Origin: Bolinopsis microptera
Taxonomy: Eukaryota > Ctenophora > Tentaculata > Lobata > Bolinopsidae
DNA length: 64,000 nucleotides
Assembly (NCBI RefSeq): GCF_026151205.1
Contig: NC_087084.1
Coordinates: 782,312-846,311, forward strand
Reading direction: 5' to 3'
The translations under genes were made by a program, and so were the position numbers. This document shows, one piece after another, positions 24,604 through 34,136 of this stretch (position 1 is its first letter; every line of letters begins with the position of its first letter). The notes under the pieces are model-generated. The model saw only the letters and a program-made list of their open reading frames with translations, was not told the origin of the DNA and made no database searches.

Positions 24604-24962
24604 ACCCAAAAACCCTTATGCCTTACTGGTAGGGGCCTAACTTCGAAAATAAAAAAGATAGAAACGTCTGGTTTTCAACAAAATGTTCGCCTTGTAAAAA
24701 TAACGTTTCCCCCCAGGGGGAAAATTCAAAACAATGTAGATTTTGAATTATCGCGAAAAGTCTTATTTTGGGCCTTATAAAAGTACACAGCTTTAACTTT
24801 GCGGATTCCTGTACTCTAATTGGCTGAATTGTGTCACGTGCTAGCTGTTTGAACAGTGGAATGCGCCACGCGTGCAAATCATGCTTGATGTCGCGCGCGA
24901 GGTCGAGCCGTCTGTTTAAATCAAACCAATTCTAGTACCACCACCAGCCAGTAACTTTTCCT
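24604..24962. repeat. about 340-bp direct repeat, copy 1
   Basis: From CTGGTAGGGGCCTAACTTCG to CACCACCAGCCAGTAACTTT this segment is repeated almost identically at 25,310-25,665 in the same orientation, with about 350 bp between copies. It includes a C/G run, GTGTCACGTGCTAGCTG and a GC-rich GATGTCGCGCGCGAGGTCGA block. It could be a local duplication or the terminal repeats of a small non-coding element. The open frames inside are in both copies but resemble no protein I know. Confidence 0.85.
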
Positions 24963-25309
24963 GGGTACGAATAGTAACCAATTAGGGCTACCAAATGCTG
25001 AACACAAGGATATTTCGTATTCGGATCATATGCCTGCAGGCTGTCCGGTCGCTTAAGACTATGGTCGCTCTTTACTGAGCTCTTAAGTGAACTTAAGTGA
25101 GACCATGAGCACCACTTCTTGTCAAATTGGCTTTTGGATAACGGCCCAATCATGAATTAAAACAGTACAAGTTGTGTTTTAACGGCAAAATACAGCTAAT
25201 TCTAGCCCTTGAAAGTTGTAGGTTTGGAAGATCAATACGGCTGCTTTAATTCTTAAAAGTCTTAAGTTAGAACGGCCAAAACACCCTATTTGGCGTCAGT
25301 CAGCTGCAT

Positions 25310-25665
25310 GCCCAGAAACCCTTACTGGTAGGGGCCTAACTTCGAAAATAAAAAAGATAGAAACGACTGGTTTTCAACAAAATGTTCGCCTTGTAAAAAT
25401 AACGTTTCCCCCCCCCCAGGGGGAAAATTCAAAACAATGTAGATTTTGAATTATCGCGAAAATTCTTATTTTGGGCCTTATCAAAGTACACAGCTTTAAC
25501 TTTGCGGATTCCTGTACTCTGATTGGCTGAATTGTGTCACGTGCTAGCTGTTTGAACAGTGGAATGCGCCACGCGTGCAAATCATGCTTGATGTCGCGCG
25601 CGAGGTCGAGCCGTCTGTTTAAATCAAACCAATTCTAGTAACACCACCAGCCAGTAACTTTTCTT
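25310..25665. repeat. about 340-bp direct repeat, copy 2
   Basis: Second copy of the segment at 24,604-24,962, differing by a few substitutions, a longer C-run (25,410) and GTAACACC versus GTACCACC. Similarity starts in AAACCCTTA just upstream and ends in AGTAACTTTTC. Confidence 0.85.
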
Positions 25666-26485
25666 GGGGAAATGTAGACGAGTAACATATGTCAATTATA
25701 TACGCTCCGTCCCAGTTAAATAGCGTATTGTTAATTGACAAAGTCCTTTTATTTCATGCAATTTAAACATATTTTAGAAAAAAAACTTTCCATTGTCCAG
25801 GTAGGAGGAGCATTTTTAATGTCATTTTGTATTTATTTAATAAATGTGTGCGCTATACCTCCACCAAAAGCACATCCAATTTAATATGTATTAAATATGT
25901 TTATACTTTATTTGTTCTGACAAGTTTTGGCAACTTTTTTTTTTTTTTAAAAGTTTTGGCAACTTACATTCCTTTCTAAAACCTGTTTTCGGTTCAGCAA
26001 AATGCAGCTAACTGGAAAATACAGTAGTACCGGCAGAATCCGGTCTAGCAGATCAAACACCAGACTGGTCAGTTTCTACTTATGACGAGTTGCTCTGATA
26101 AGCCTCACACATCATGTCTTGGACACAGTCTCGTTTATTTGTTCATCATGATGCAGATCCAAGAAAGTGCGCTAACAAATACATTAAATACAAATCTTAC
26201 CATCATCACACGTTGACATGCCGTATTTTGGATCTTCTTGGCCCTAAATACAGGATTGCAGTAATGCCCTACCTAACGGCTAACATGATGGCCAAAACGA
26301 AATTGCTTTAACTCATGTGATGCCTAAATAAGGTTATAACTTTTTAGTTCCTATCAGCAGTATAATTTATGATTTGATTTACAAACTTTTGTTAAGAAAT
26401 ATGTAAACAAACTTTTGTTAAGAAATATGTAAAATAATGCTTCAAAATATCCTACAGCATGTGCTATGAACTGCACTGATTAGAA
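25666..26485. other. region upstream of the F-box gene
   Basis: AT-rich sequence. A 65-codon frame at 26,114-26,311 matches nothing I recognise. A 27-bp segment with CAAACTTTTGTTAAGAAATA is repeated in tandem at 26,380-26,430. The region should contain the F-box gene's promoter, but no specific element can be supported. Confidence 0.4.
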
Positions 26486-27016
26486 ATGGTTGAAACCTTG
26501 ACTGAGCTTCCGTCAGAACTACTTTACAAAGTCTTGTCGTACTTGGATGTCAAGGACATTCTGCAAGTCTTTGCGTGTTGTTCAGACATTTATGAACAAT
26601 TTTCTACTGATATTCGGCTGTGGAGTTTCCTTTGTTTTCGTGATTATGGCATAAAGCCAGAGTTTGTCGAGCATTCAATGATATTTTATCAAAGTTTGCT
26701 TTTTCCTAACAAGGTTATGATGGGCAACACATTTAGATGTGGTTCAATGATTGTAATAACAAACAAAATGTCGAAGGGGCTATCAGGATTTTATCAAGTT
26801 TGGGGCCCAGATGAAGACAAAAAGCCTCTGTTTGAAATCACCATGAACTCTGTAGGGACTATCATTTCAACTTGTTGTCTAGATTCAGGTGATTTGGATA
26901 CAATAAGTGAACAGGAATCAAATTTTCACTGGGAAGAAAATCACTGTGACTCTCTGCATTACTGTTCTGTTGAAGTTCGCTTATCCCGGAAAGCCCCCAC
27001 AGCCGTCATTGATTGA
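26486..27016 (+). CDS. F-box domain protein, intronless
   Basis: A 176-codon uninterrupted frame. Residues about 5-50 form an F-box: LTELPSELLYKVLSYLDVKD, then a Cys-rich stretch and IRLWSFLCFRDYGIKP. F-box proteins bind SKP1 and recruit substrates to SCF ubiquitin ligases. Residues 70-176 (CGSMIVITNKMSKGLSGFY and following) are not a substrate domain I recognise. AATAAA lies immediately after the stop (27018-27023), and there are no introns, in contrast to the intron-rich VPS13 genes on both sides, so a retrocopy or a TE-associated gene is possible. The LINE at 27.06 kb begins just downstream. Confidence 0.75.
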   Translation: MVETLTELPSELLYKVLSYLDVKDILQVFACCSDIYEQFSTDIRLWSFLCFRDYGIKPEFVEHSMIFYQSLLFPNKVMMGNTFRCGSMIVITNKMSKGLSGFYQVWGPDEDKKPLFEITMNSVGTIISTCCLDSGDLDTISEQESNFHWEENHCDSLHYCSVEVRLSRKAPTAVID

Positions 27017-27911
27017 AATAAATTTTCGTGCACATACAGAATGAATGGTTAATAATTTAATATATATGTAGACCAAGGTCTGTGCACGGGATGCTTCCTG
27101 GAAGAATCCAGTTCTTTTAGCGGGGCACCCTACCTAAAGCCAAATTGAGATATAATAATCATATTCCTAGAGAAATAATCAGAAATCGAATACCAATCAA
27201 ATAATATGATATATAGGAGTAGTAACCATATTTACTATGCAAAATGCCCCAACCACATAGTGTAAATTTATATAGAATTCAAATTCCATATCATCATTAA
27301 ACCTCAATAGTCAATATAATAGCCCAAGCAAAATTAAATAACTTCTTATATACCTTACTGTCATACTACAAATTAATTAAACATTTGAAATCTGTTAACC
27401 AGAGAATAAATTTCTAAACCTAATGCAAGTGAAATAATTTAGATGCAATAATGAATGCCTAATGTGAGTATCATCTGTCAATGTCCTTGTAAAAAAGTCT
27501 GTAAAAGAGATATGAGTAACTAATATAGAAGAAAAAACAGGAAGTTGTCGTCTGTTGAAAAATAAATAAAATATCTAGAATATAAATTAGAATATAAAAT
27601 AACATTCAGTCAATGTGTCGTCAATAAACTGTACAATTATCAAATGTTAAAACTGGGTGATACAGTCACCAAAAATAAATACTAAGTATAATAAGTAAAT
27701 AAATTAAATGTGGTCTATAAAACTACCACTAGGTATAATAGGTCAATAAATTAAAAGTGGTTTATAAAACTACCACTGTGTGAACCATTTCTCCAGTTAA
27801 AACATGTCAGTCATGTGCAAAATCAATCAAAATGGTAAGGTGGTAAAAAAGGGAAAATCCTTTCGATACATCAATTATATATGCCTCAGATTTAAAAGAA
27901 TTAGAAGATAC

Positions 27912-30887
27912 TTAGTTATCGTCGACTATGATTGCAGTGTAAAATTTGTCATATGAATTGTCGACGGTATAATTAGGGTCTGTTGTTATAGATGAGAGTA
28001 GCTGTTTCTTATACGAATCACTAAAGCTTTTAACATCGGGCAGATTTCGTAGATCTGTTGGAACATTATTCCAACATTTTGCCCCCAAGTATTGAAAGTT
28101 TTTATGTGATGTTGATCTATTAACATATAGGTTGCAGCTTTCGCCGCTCCTACTACCTCCTGATATGTAACTAAATTTGTTCATAAAGTTTGTAGGACAA
28201 TTGTCATGGATGATTCTAAACATATAATTTGACAGATGGAGTTGTCGTCTAAGATGGAGTGGTAACCATTTCATGTCTCTATAAACATTAAGGCTGCTCT
28301 CTGTTTGTGGAACGTTGAGAGCTATTTTGGCTACCTTTTTGTACAGAGTGTCAAGTTCAGCAAGTTTTGTCTTGCCAGCTCTACAATAGATCGTGTCTAA
28401 ATAATCGAATTGTGGCAACATGAGTGCATTGGCAAACATTTTCCTATATTTAATGGGTAGCAGTGCTTTACTTCTATACATGGCACCAATTCTCTTCATG
28501 ACCTTCCTAATAATATAATCTACATGGCTTTTGAAGTTTAATTTACTATCTAGAATGAGGCCAAGATATTTTGTCTCTTTGCACTCCTTGATTGTGAAAG
28601 TTACCTCATTACATTCAATGGTTAATTCATCATGTTGATCAACAGAATCAAACAATAGGAATTCAGTCTTCTTTTCATTGAGTGATAATTTATTTACACT
28701 GAGCCATTTAAAGATTGTCATAAGTTCTATTTTCATGTTTATAAATGTGCTTCTGCAAGTTTGATCAAAGAATAGTGCACCATCATCTGCAAATAGAAAG
28801 GGCTTAGATAGGTTACAGGCATAAATGATGTCATTTATGAAGATACTAAATAATATAGGCCCAATGATGCTTCCTTGTGGTACACCACTCAGAACTTCTA
28901 AAAATGAACTTAGTTTGCCATTGATCCTAGTGCATTGATATCTACAAGATAAGAAGTTCTTAAACCAGGTTAAAGCAATGCCACCAATTCCATAATATGC
29001 CAATTTTTGAAGCAATATTTCATGATTCACTGTGTCAAAGGCCTTCTTAAGATCAAGAAAGATGATTCCTGGTTTATAAGACTTAGATTTACTCATATAT
29101 ATTTCGTCCATCAGATCGTACATCAAATAAGTTGTGGAGTGATTTTTCCGAAAGCCATATTGATGCCGGATGAAAAGTTTGTTCTCTTCCATGTAATCAG
29201 TGAGTTGCTTGCCGACAAAGTATTCTATAAGTTTTCCTACAAGTGGAAGGATGGATATTGGCCTGTAATTATTAGGATCATCTTTCATTCCTGCCTTATG
29301 GATGGGAGTTACTCTAGCTTTTTTACAAAGGGTTGGTACAACACCTGTATTAAGGCTCAAATTGACAATATGGGTCAGTGGCTCAACTATGTGTGGTACA
29401 GCTTGCTTAAGTAAAAATAGAGGCACATCGTCATATGAGGCCTTGTCATTCTTGAGCGTTTCGACATACATTAGGATATCAGTTTCATTTATTTCTTGGA
29501 ATCTATCAAATGAGATGTTAGAAGTTCTAGGAGGTAAAAAATCAGTAAAACTAACTCTTTCAATATTGGGGGCCTGATTTTGTAATCTTGATCCAACATT
29601 TGCAAAATGAAAGTTAAATAGCTCAGGATCATTCTCATTGATAGTTTGACAATTAGTTGTACCAGGGGTCATATTTGATGCCAGTTTGATAGTTTTCCAT
29701 ACCCCTTTAAGATCATTCTTGGCACTTTTAACTTGTAGATCATCGATTACATTAGCCTTTTTGCAGGTTTTAGCTAATTTATTTCTAATATTTCTCTGAA
29801 TCTTGTAGCAATCCCAGGCCTCATTACACTTTATACATTTGCTACATATACCACATTTATTGCAATTTCCATTGTCTCTCTTATCCTTCTTTTTACGGAA
29901 TTTCTTTAGAAGAAAATGTGTATGATTAATGGCATTTAAAAGTTCAGTAGAAGGTTTATGTATGAACTTTTCATGCCTTTCTATGGTCTTGCAAGGGAAG
30001 AAGGTTGCATATGCCTGTTCAATATGATGACAAAGGCTAACAGTGATAGCTTCAACATCTGTACTTTCCAATAGTGGACTGTAATCAGAACAGGTATCTA
30101 GATAGTCTAAGAATTGTTTAACATTACGTTTAGAATGATTTCTAATTTCAACCTTTTCAAATTTAGGAGCTATAGGTACTTTACAATCTATCTCACACAT
30201 AATAGCTTGATGATCCCCAATACGTTCATCAAGAACAGAAGATTGAACAAAATCTGCATAACAGTTAGTGAATATTACATCAATAGTAGTCTGGGTAAAA
30301 TTGTCTCCACGTTTAGCAACTCTAGTTATCCCTTGAATGGTTTGAACTAGATTGTAACATCTCAAGGTCATATCTAATTTTTTGTACTGGGTGGATGAGA
30401 TATTATTCTGGTCAATGTTTATATCCCCAATCCAGATAACCTTTTTCCCGTTCAATTTTTTCATGCAAAAATGAATGTACTCAATAAAGTTATCAACACT
30501 GCAATAATTTCCAGAGCGATAGAAGCAGCAAACATTGATCTTGCTATTCTTAAGCTTCACCCATAATGCTTCAATGTTATCAAGCTTACTATCCATAACT
30601 AATTCTGTGTAAGCTAGTTTTTTGTTTATCATTAAGCCACAACCACCCCTAGAACTGTTTGGCCTGTCGCATCGCATAATGTTGAAGGAGGAAGGAATAT
30701 TTATGGTGTCTGTGTCAATAGTATCATTAAGATTCATCTCATTTAGGGAAAGTATGTCTAGCTTATGATCTCGAATGAGTTGAGTAAGTTCATAACTTTT
30801 AGCTAAATTTAGGAGACCACCTTGAATGTTACAGTGACCAATGCAAAGGTTATGAAATTTGTCAGCTGAGTTGTGAATATTTGTCAT
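27912..30887 (-). CDS. LINE ORF2: endonuclease + reverse transcriptase (CR1/L2-like)
   Basis: A 991-codon frame with no interruption. The APE-type endonuclease (about residues 14-235) has NIQGG, LSLNEMN at 47, IWIGDINID at 151-159, TTIDVIFTN at 200-208 and GDHQA at 224. A cysteine cluster at 342-360 (CNKCGICSKCIKC, then C360) sits between endonuclease and RT. The RT (about 470-760) has YRPISILP (541), YGFRKNHST (577), FLDLKKAFDTVNH (610), SGVPQGSIIGPILFSIF (667) and FLFADDGALF (697-706), so the catalytic residues are present. The C-terminal thumb region ends with WNNVPTDLRNLPDVKSF, a common CR1/Jockey-type ending. It would copy its own RNA at a nicked genomic target. Confidence 0.95.
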   Translation of the reverse strand: MTNIHNSADKFHNLCIGHCNIQGGLLNLAKSYELTQLIRDHKLDILSLNEMNLNDTIDTDTINIPSSFNIMRCDRPNSSRGGCGLMINKKLAYTELVMDSKLDNIEALWVKLKNSKINVCCFYRSGNYCSVDNFIEYIHFCMKKLNGKKVIWIGDINIDQNNISSTQYKKLDMTLRCYNLVQTIQGITRVAKRGDNFTQTTIDVIFTNCYADFVQSSVLDERIGDHQAIMCEIDCKVPIAPKFEKVEIRNHSKRNVKQFLDYLDTCSDYSPLLESTDVEAITVSLCHHIEQAYATFFPCKTIERHEKFIHKPSTELLNAINHTHFLLKKFRKKKDKRDNGNCNKCGICSKCIKCNEAWDCYKIQRNIRNKLAKTCKKANVIDDLQVKSAKNDLKGVWKTIKLASNMTPGTTNCQTINENDPELFNFHFANVGSRLQNQAPNIERVSFTDFLPPRTSNISFDRFQEINETDILMYVETLKNDKASYDDVPLFLLKQAVPHIVEPLTHIVNLSLNTGVVPTLCKKARVTPIHKAGMKDDPNNYRPISILPLVGKLIEYFVGKQLTDYMEENKLFIRHQYGFRKNHSTTYLMYDLMDEIYMSKSKSYKPGIIFLDLKKAFDTVNHEILLQKLAYYGIGGIALTWFKNFLSCRYQCTRINGKLSSFLEVLSGVPQGSIIGPILFSIFINDIIYACNLSKPFLFADDGALFFDQTCRSTFINMKIELMTIFKWLSVNKLSLNEKKTEFLLFDSVDQHDELTIECNEVTFTIKECKETKYLGLILDSKLNFKSHVDYIIRKVMKRIGAMYRSKALLPIKYRKMFANALMLPQFDYLDTIYCRAGKTKLAELDTLYKKVAKIALNVPQTESSLNVYRDMKWLPLHLRRQLHLSNYMFRIIHDNCPTNFMNKFSYISGGSRSGESCNLYVNRSTSHKNFQYLGAKCWNNVPTDLRNLPDVKSFSDSYKKQLLSSITTDPNYTVDNSYDKFYTAIIVDDN

Positions 30888-31022
30888 TTCACAAAACGTG
30901 TTAGTCGTTGTGTCTGATTAAACTAAAATCAGGTGAAAATTATCCGCCTGTAAATATTTTTAATAGAAAAGTTTTAAACTTGAAATCAAAATAAATATTC
31001 AGGTGGAAATGTCATGTCGATT

Positions 31023-32633
31023 TCAATGGTGAGCATGGTACTTGATGTGCTTTGCTAGTTTAAAGATACCATCGCTGTTTAGATGCACATTGTCTTCCCC
31101 AAATCTACTAAAACAAGATGATTTCCTAAATCCAGATCTATCACTAAACAAAAATCGATTCTTCTCTGTGGGTATAAAGCTAACAAACGAGTATTTGGAA
31201 GGAATCTTAGATAAAAAGGTATTGATGTCATTTATCACTTTATTTCTAGCAAAACTTTCTCTCGGTAAAATGTTTATGATCTTAATTTTTGCAGCTGGAG
31301 CCCACGAGTGAAGTGACTGGATCAGATTATCAATAGAGCGATTGGTGTTATCAAGGGCCTTTGCTTTTCCTGTGAACTCATCGGGTGACAATAATCTATT
31401 CCTCATGTGTCGAGGACTCTCTAGGATTAAGTCCACATCATTAGTTCCACACATGAGTACGATGGTCTTCACATTATTTGCATCAATTGACCTCTTTCTT
31501 TCATCTGAGTGGAAGCGTTCATTGATACCGTTTGCAATGCCACCAGGATAGTGAAATACATGTGCTTCTTGATGAGCAGAGGATAGTTTTGTAGCATCTA
31601 ACTTGGAGAACATGCTTGAGCTAACATACACAGCAAGGGATTTGCTTTTGACTGAAGCAGGGGGTACGGTGCTCTTATGAGTGATTTTGTTGGGTGATGA
31701 TTTCCCTTTGATTGAGGGTTCAGTTTCTCTTACAGTATCGAAAGGCTTACTTGAGGTATCGGGTGGAGCAGACAAGGTTGCACTGCCATCAATCTGGCGC
31801 AGAGTAATGCTAATTCTCATGTCATCAGTATGGTCCTGAATAAGGCTGTGTTCAAAGCTGTCCTGAGATTTTCTGGTCATAATCATTATGTCGCCATGGG
31901 AGAGAGTAAGATTGGCAACGTGGACTTTGCTTTTAGACCTAAAACTGAGGACTCTTGTTGCTCCTAACGATATGGTGGAAATCATGGAGCCTGGTGATAT
32001 GGACCTCTCATCATCTGAATGGAATGGTATTCCTTGCTTGCCATTTTCATACTTAGTGACCATGGCGCTGTTAAATTTCAGACTTGGGAACTGTGAGCGT
32101 AAACGTTCTAAAATAGACTTTAATAAGGGATTGTCATTTAACGGCCTTGTGTTATGGAAGCCTCCATTGTAGGCATATGGGAAATCCCCATAGTATGCTA
32201 CAGTCCTATTGTTAAACGTTTGTGTGTATTGTGTTTCCATATCCAACTTGAGAGTATCAACAAACCTGAATACACCTCGACTCAAATCATGATATGGATT
32301 GATGGACTTACCCACAACGTTAACACTGGTTGAAGATTGTTTGTTAACATCAGAAGAATTCACAAGAGATGGGTTGCTATTAAGTTCAGTCACACTGCTA
32401 ACTTCACAGTTTTGAGTTTCTGATTCATGTTCAGAGATAAGAACATTGTCCCCGCAAGAGAATGGAACCGCAATTTTGTCATGGCCTGAGCCTTGGGTAA
32501 GTTTGGTTAGACGAGCAATTTGTCTCCTCAAATTGTCGTTTTCAAGACTTAGTGATACACAGGTAGAACATTTTGTTTTTGCACTGTTAGCTCTGTCACG
32601 AAGGCTGTAATTTCTGATTGGGATACCGGACAT
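31023..32633 (-). CDS. LINE ORF1: AlkB-like dioxygenase fused to SGNH hydrolase
   Basis: A 536-codon ORF1. Residues 20-45 give a CSTC pair and a heptad-like leucine stretch (a possible coiled coil). Residues about 140-280 look like an AlkB-family 2-oxoglutarate/Fe(II) dioxygenase: H205-S-D207, distal H262 in SFEHSL, and R273-ISITL-R279, with SLGATRVLSFRS and LSHGDIMIM as in AlkB proteins. AlkB enzymes remove methyl groups from nucleic acids. Residues about 333-533 look like an SGNH hydrolase: a block I-like VSSSMF near 338, YPGG near 362, CGTND at 395-399 and DNVHLNSDG at 514-522 with the Asp/His pair. SGNH esterase domains are known in ORF1 of CR1/L2-type LINEs; the AlkB module beside it is the unusual part. 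Activity is inferred, not shown. Confidence 0.88.
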   Translation of the reverse strand: MSGIPIRNYSLRDRANSAKTKCSTCVSLSLENDNLRRQIARLTKLTQGSGHDKIAVPFSCGDNVLISEHESETQNCEVSSVTELNSNPSLVNSSDVNKQSSTSVNVVGKSINPYHDLSRGVFRFVDTLKLDMETQYTQTFNNRTVAYYGDFPYAYNGGFHNTRPLNDNPLLKSILERLRSQFPSLKFNSAMVTKYENGKQGIPFHSDDERSISPGSMISTISLGATRVLSFRSKSKVHVANLTLSHGDIMIMTRKSQDSFEHSLIQDHTDDMRISITLRQIDGSATLSAPPDTSSKPFDTVRETEPSIKGKSSPNKITHKSTVPPASVKSKSLAVYVSSSMFSKLDATKLSSAHQEAHVFHYPGGIANGINERFHSDERKRSIDANNVKTIVLMCGTNDVDLILESPRHMRNRLLSPDEFTGKAKALDNTNRSIDNLIQSLHSWAPAAKIKIINILPRESFARNKVINDINTFLSKIPSKYSFVSFIPTEKNRFLFSDRSGFRKSSCFSRFGEDNVHLNSDGIFKLAKHIKYHAHH

Positions 32634-32900
32634 AGTTCAAATAAACACAATAATGCAAAGAATTCAGGATAGAGTCTAAAACCGATGCTACTGTTTATAG
32701 TTATTTAGTTGTTGATTACAGTACCTTTGCAGCAATTCAGAAGATGGGAATAAGTGGTGTCTGATATTCTTTAGGTGATAGATGGGTGATAGGTGATAGA
32801 TGGGAGTTAACAGCTCTTAAAAACGATGTCTGATAGTCTTTAGGATGTCTTTAAATAAACTATCATGCAACAACCATTTACATCGACATACAACCTGTAA

Positions 32901-34123
32901 TGGTTGCTACATTTGATTGAGGTGTTAATTCCCACTAGGGGTCCTCAAATTATTTGTTATATAGTAGTGTTGAAAGTATTAAAATAGTAGTGTTGAATAT
33001 ATAGTAGTGTTGAAAGTATCATCCTGAGTACGCAGAAAATCCCTACCATGTGCTACATTTCCTATGTGATAAAGGCTTGTTGTATAGATTTAAAGTCATG
33101 GGGGTTAAAGGAGCCTTTTCTGGAAACACGCACAGCTTTTAACAGTTGCTGATTTATAATTTAAAGTTTTAGTAAAATAGTTTGTCTGGAGGATGGATTT
33201 TAATCTTGACCATTTTGATTATTCACTTTTATGGATCTTCAAACAATAATTTATATTCATTTATTTATTTGATACACTGTTTTTACAGTAAACATATCAT
33301 TAAAGTTTTATATTCATTGCATGAAAGTACTATTTATTTTACGTATAAATTTACCCTCTCGTTATGGTAAAATGGTATAGTTTTTAAGAAAAGTTAATTT
33401 TTCGAGAAAAGAAGTAGTAAATATCTAGTTATAGGATAGATATATGTTTTTAGTGCTGCACTTTATAGATTAAGTAGTTGGTTATTACTTTGCATTATTA
33501 TATGGATAAAGTTTACACACATTGCTCTACAGACAATGCAAAAAAATTATCAAATCAATTTTTAGATAATTAGATACATAAAATGTAAAAATGTAAATAT
33601 TCCATGTAAATATAATTATGTGTTGGTATTGGTTCAAATTTGGAAAAATGTTTTGCTGCTGTATCAATATGCTGTTTCAATTCTGAATTCTACCTATTTG
33701 ATAACACTGTTTAACTCAATATTATAGAATATTTTTGCTTAAATTTACTTCTAATTGCTTCTGATTTTTAAAAGTTATTTTTTCAAATCACTAAATACTG
33801 CTAGAAAAATTTGGCAGTATTAGTAGAGAAGACAATCCATTTCTTTGTATTATGCCTCAATTTGTTTTAGTGATTGATAATGCTATGGATGTGAAAGAAA
33901 TATCTATGATGACGAGGGTGTTTGGCATGTGCTGATCTTACAACTTTTAGTGAGTTCATTGTTATAGCTACCTTAAAATAAGGCTGTGTTGAAAGAAAAT
34001 TACAATCGACTTCTGTAAGCAGGCTACCCTAGCATGTTACCTAACATGACTTAAAGTTAGCGGTGTTACCTAACATGACTTAAAGTTAGCGGTGTTACCT
34101 AACTAACAGGGAATGTTTTTCAG
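32901..34123. other. region upstream of the VPS13A/C-type gene
   Basis: A fragment of the foldback family (AAATTATTTGTTATATAGTA) is at 32,944-33,016. The rest to 34,030 is AT-rich with no gene-like frame. At 34,035-34,100 a 34-bp unit ending AAAGTTAGCGGTGTTACCTA is present twice, just upstream of the first coding exon. TTTTTCAG at 34,116-34,123 is a good acceptor, so an upstream non-coding exon probably exists in this stretch. Confidence 0.5.
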
Positions 34124-34136
34124 GAGGTGTTGTCCC

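Larger units (their letters stand above)
27060..32900 (-). mobile_element. CR1/L2-like LINE with AlkB-SGNH ORF1
   Basis: A two-ORF non-LTR retrotransposon on the minus strand: ORF1 (32633-31023), a 135-bp gap, then ORF2 (30887-27912), both intact. The 3' UTR of about 850 bp contains two imperfect copies of a roughly 56-bp unit (27,660-27,780). The 3' end is put near 27,060, after a hairpin-like GACCAAGGTCTGTGC, and the 5' end near 32,900; neither is fixed by a target duplication. Intact ORFs suggest recent activity. The clade call rests on the SGNH-bearing ORF1 and the GVPQGSIIGPILF and FADD motifs. Confidence 0.85.

Noticed and set aside
24623-24877. 84-codon minus-strand frame repeated at 25,374-25,580
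   Set aside because: Conserved only because the DNA is duplicated; frame is not kept to the same end and resembles no protein.
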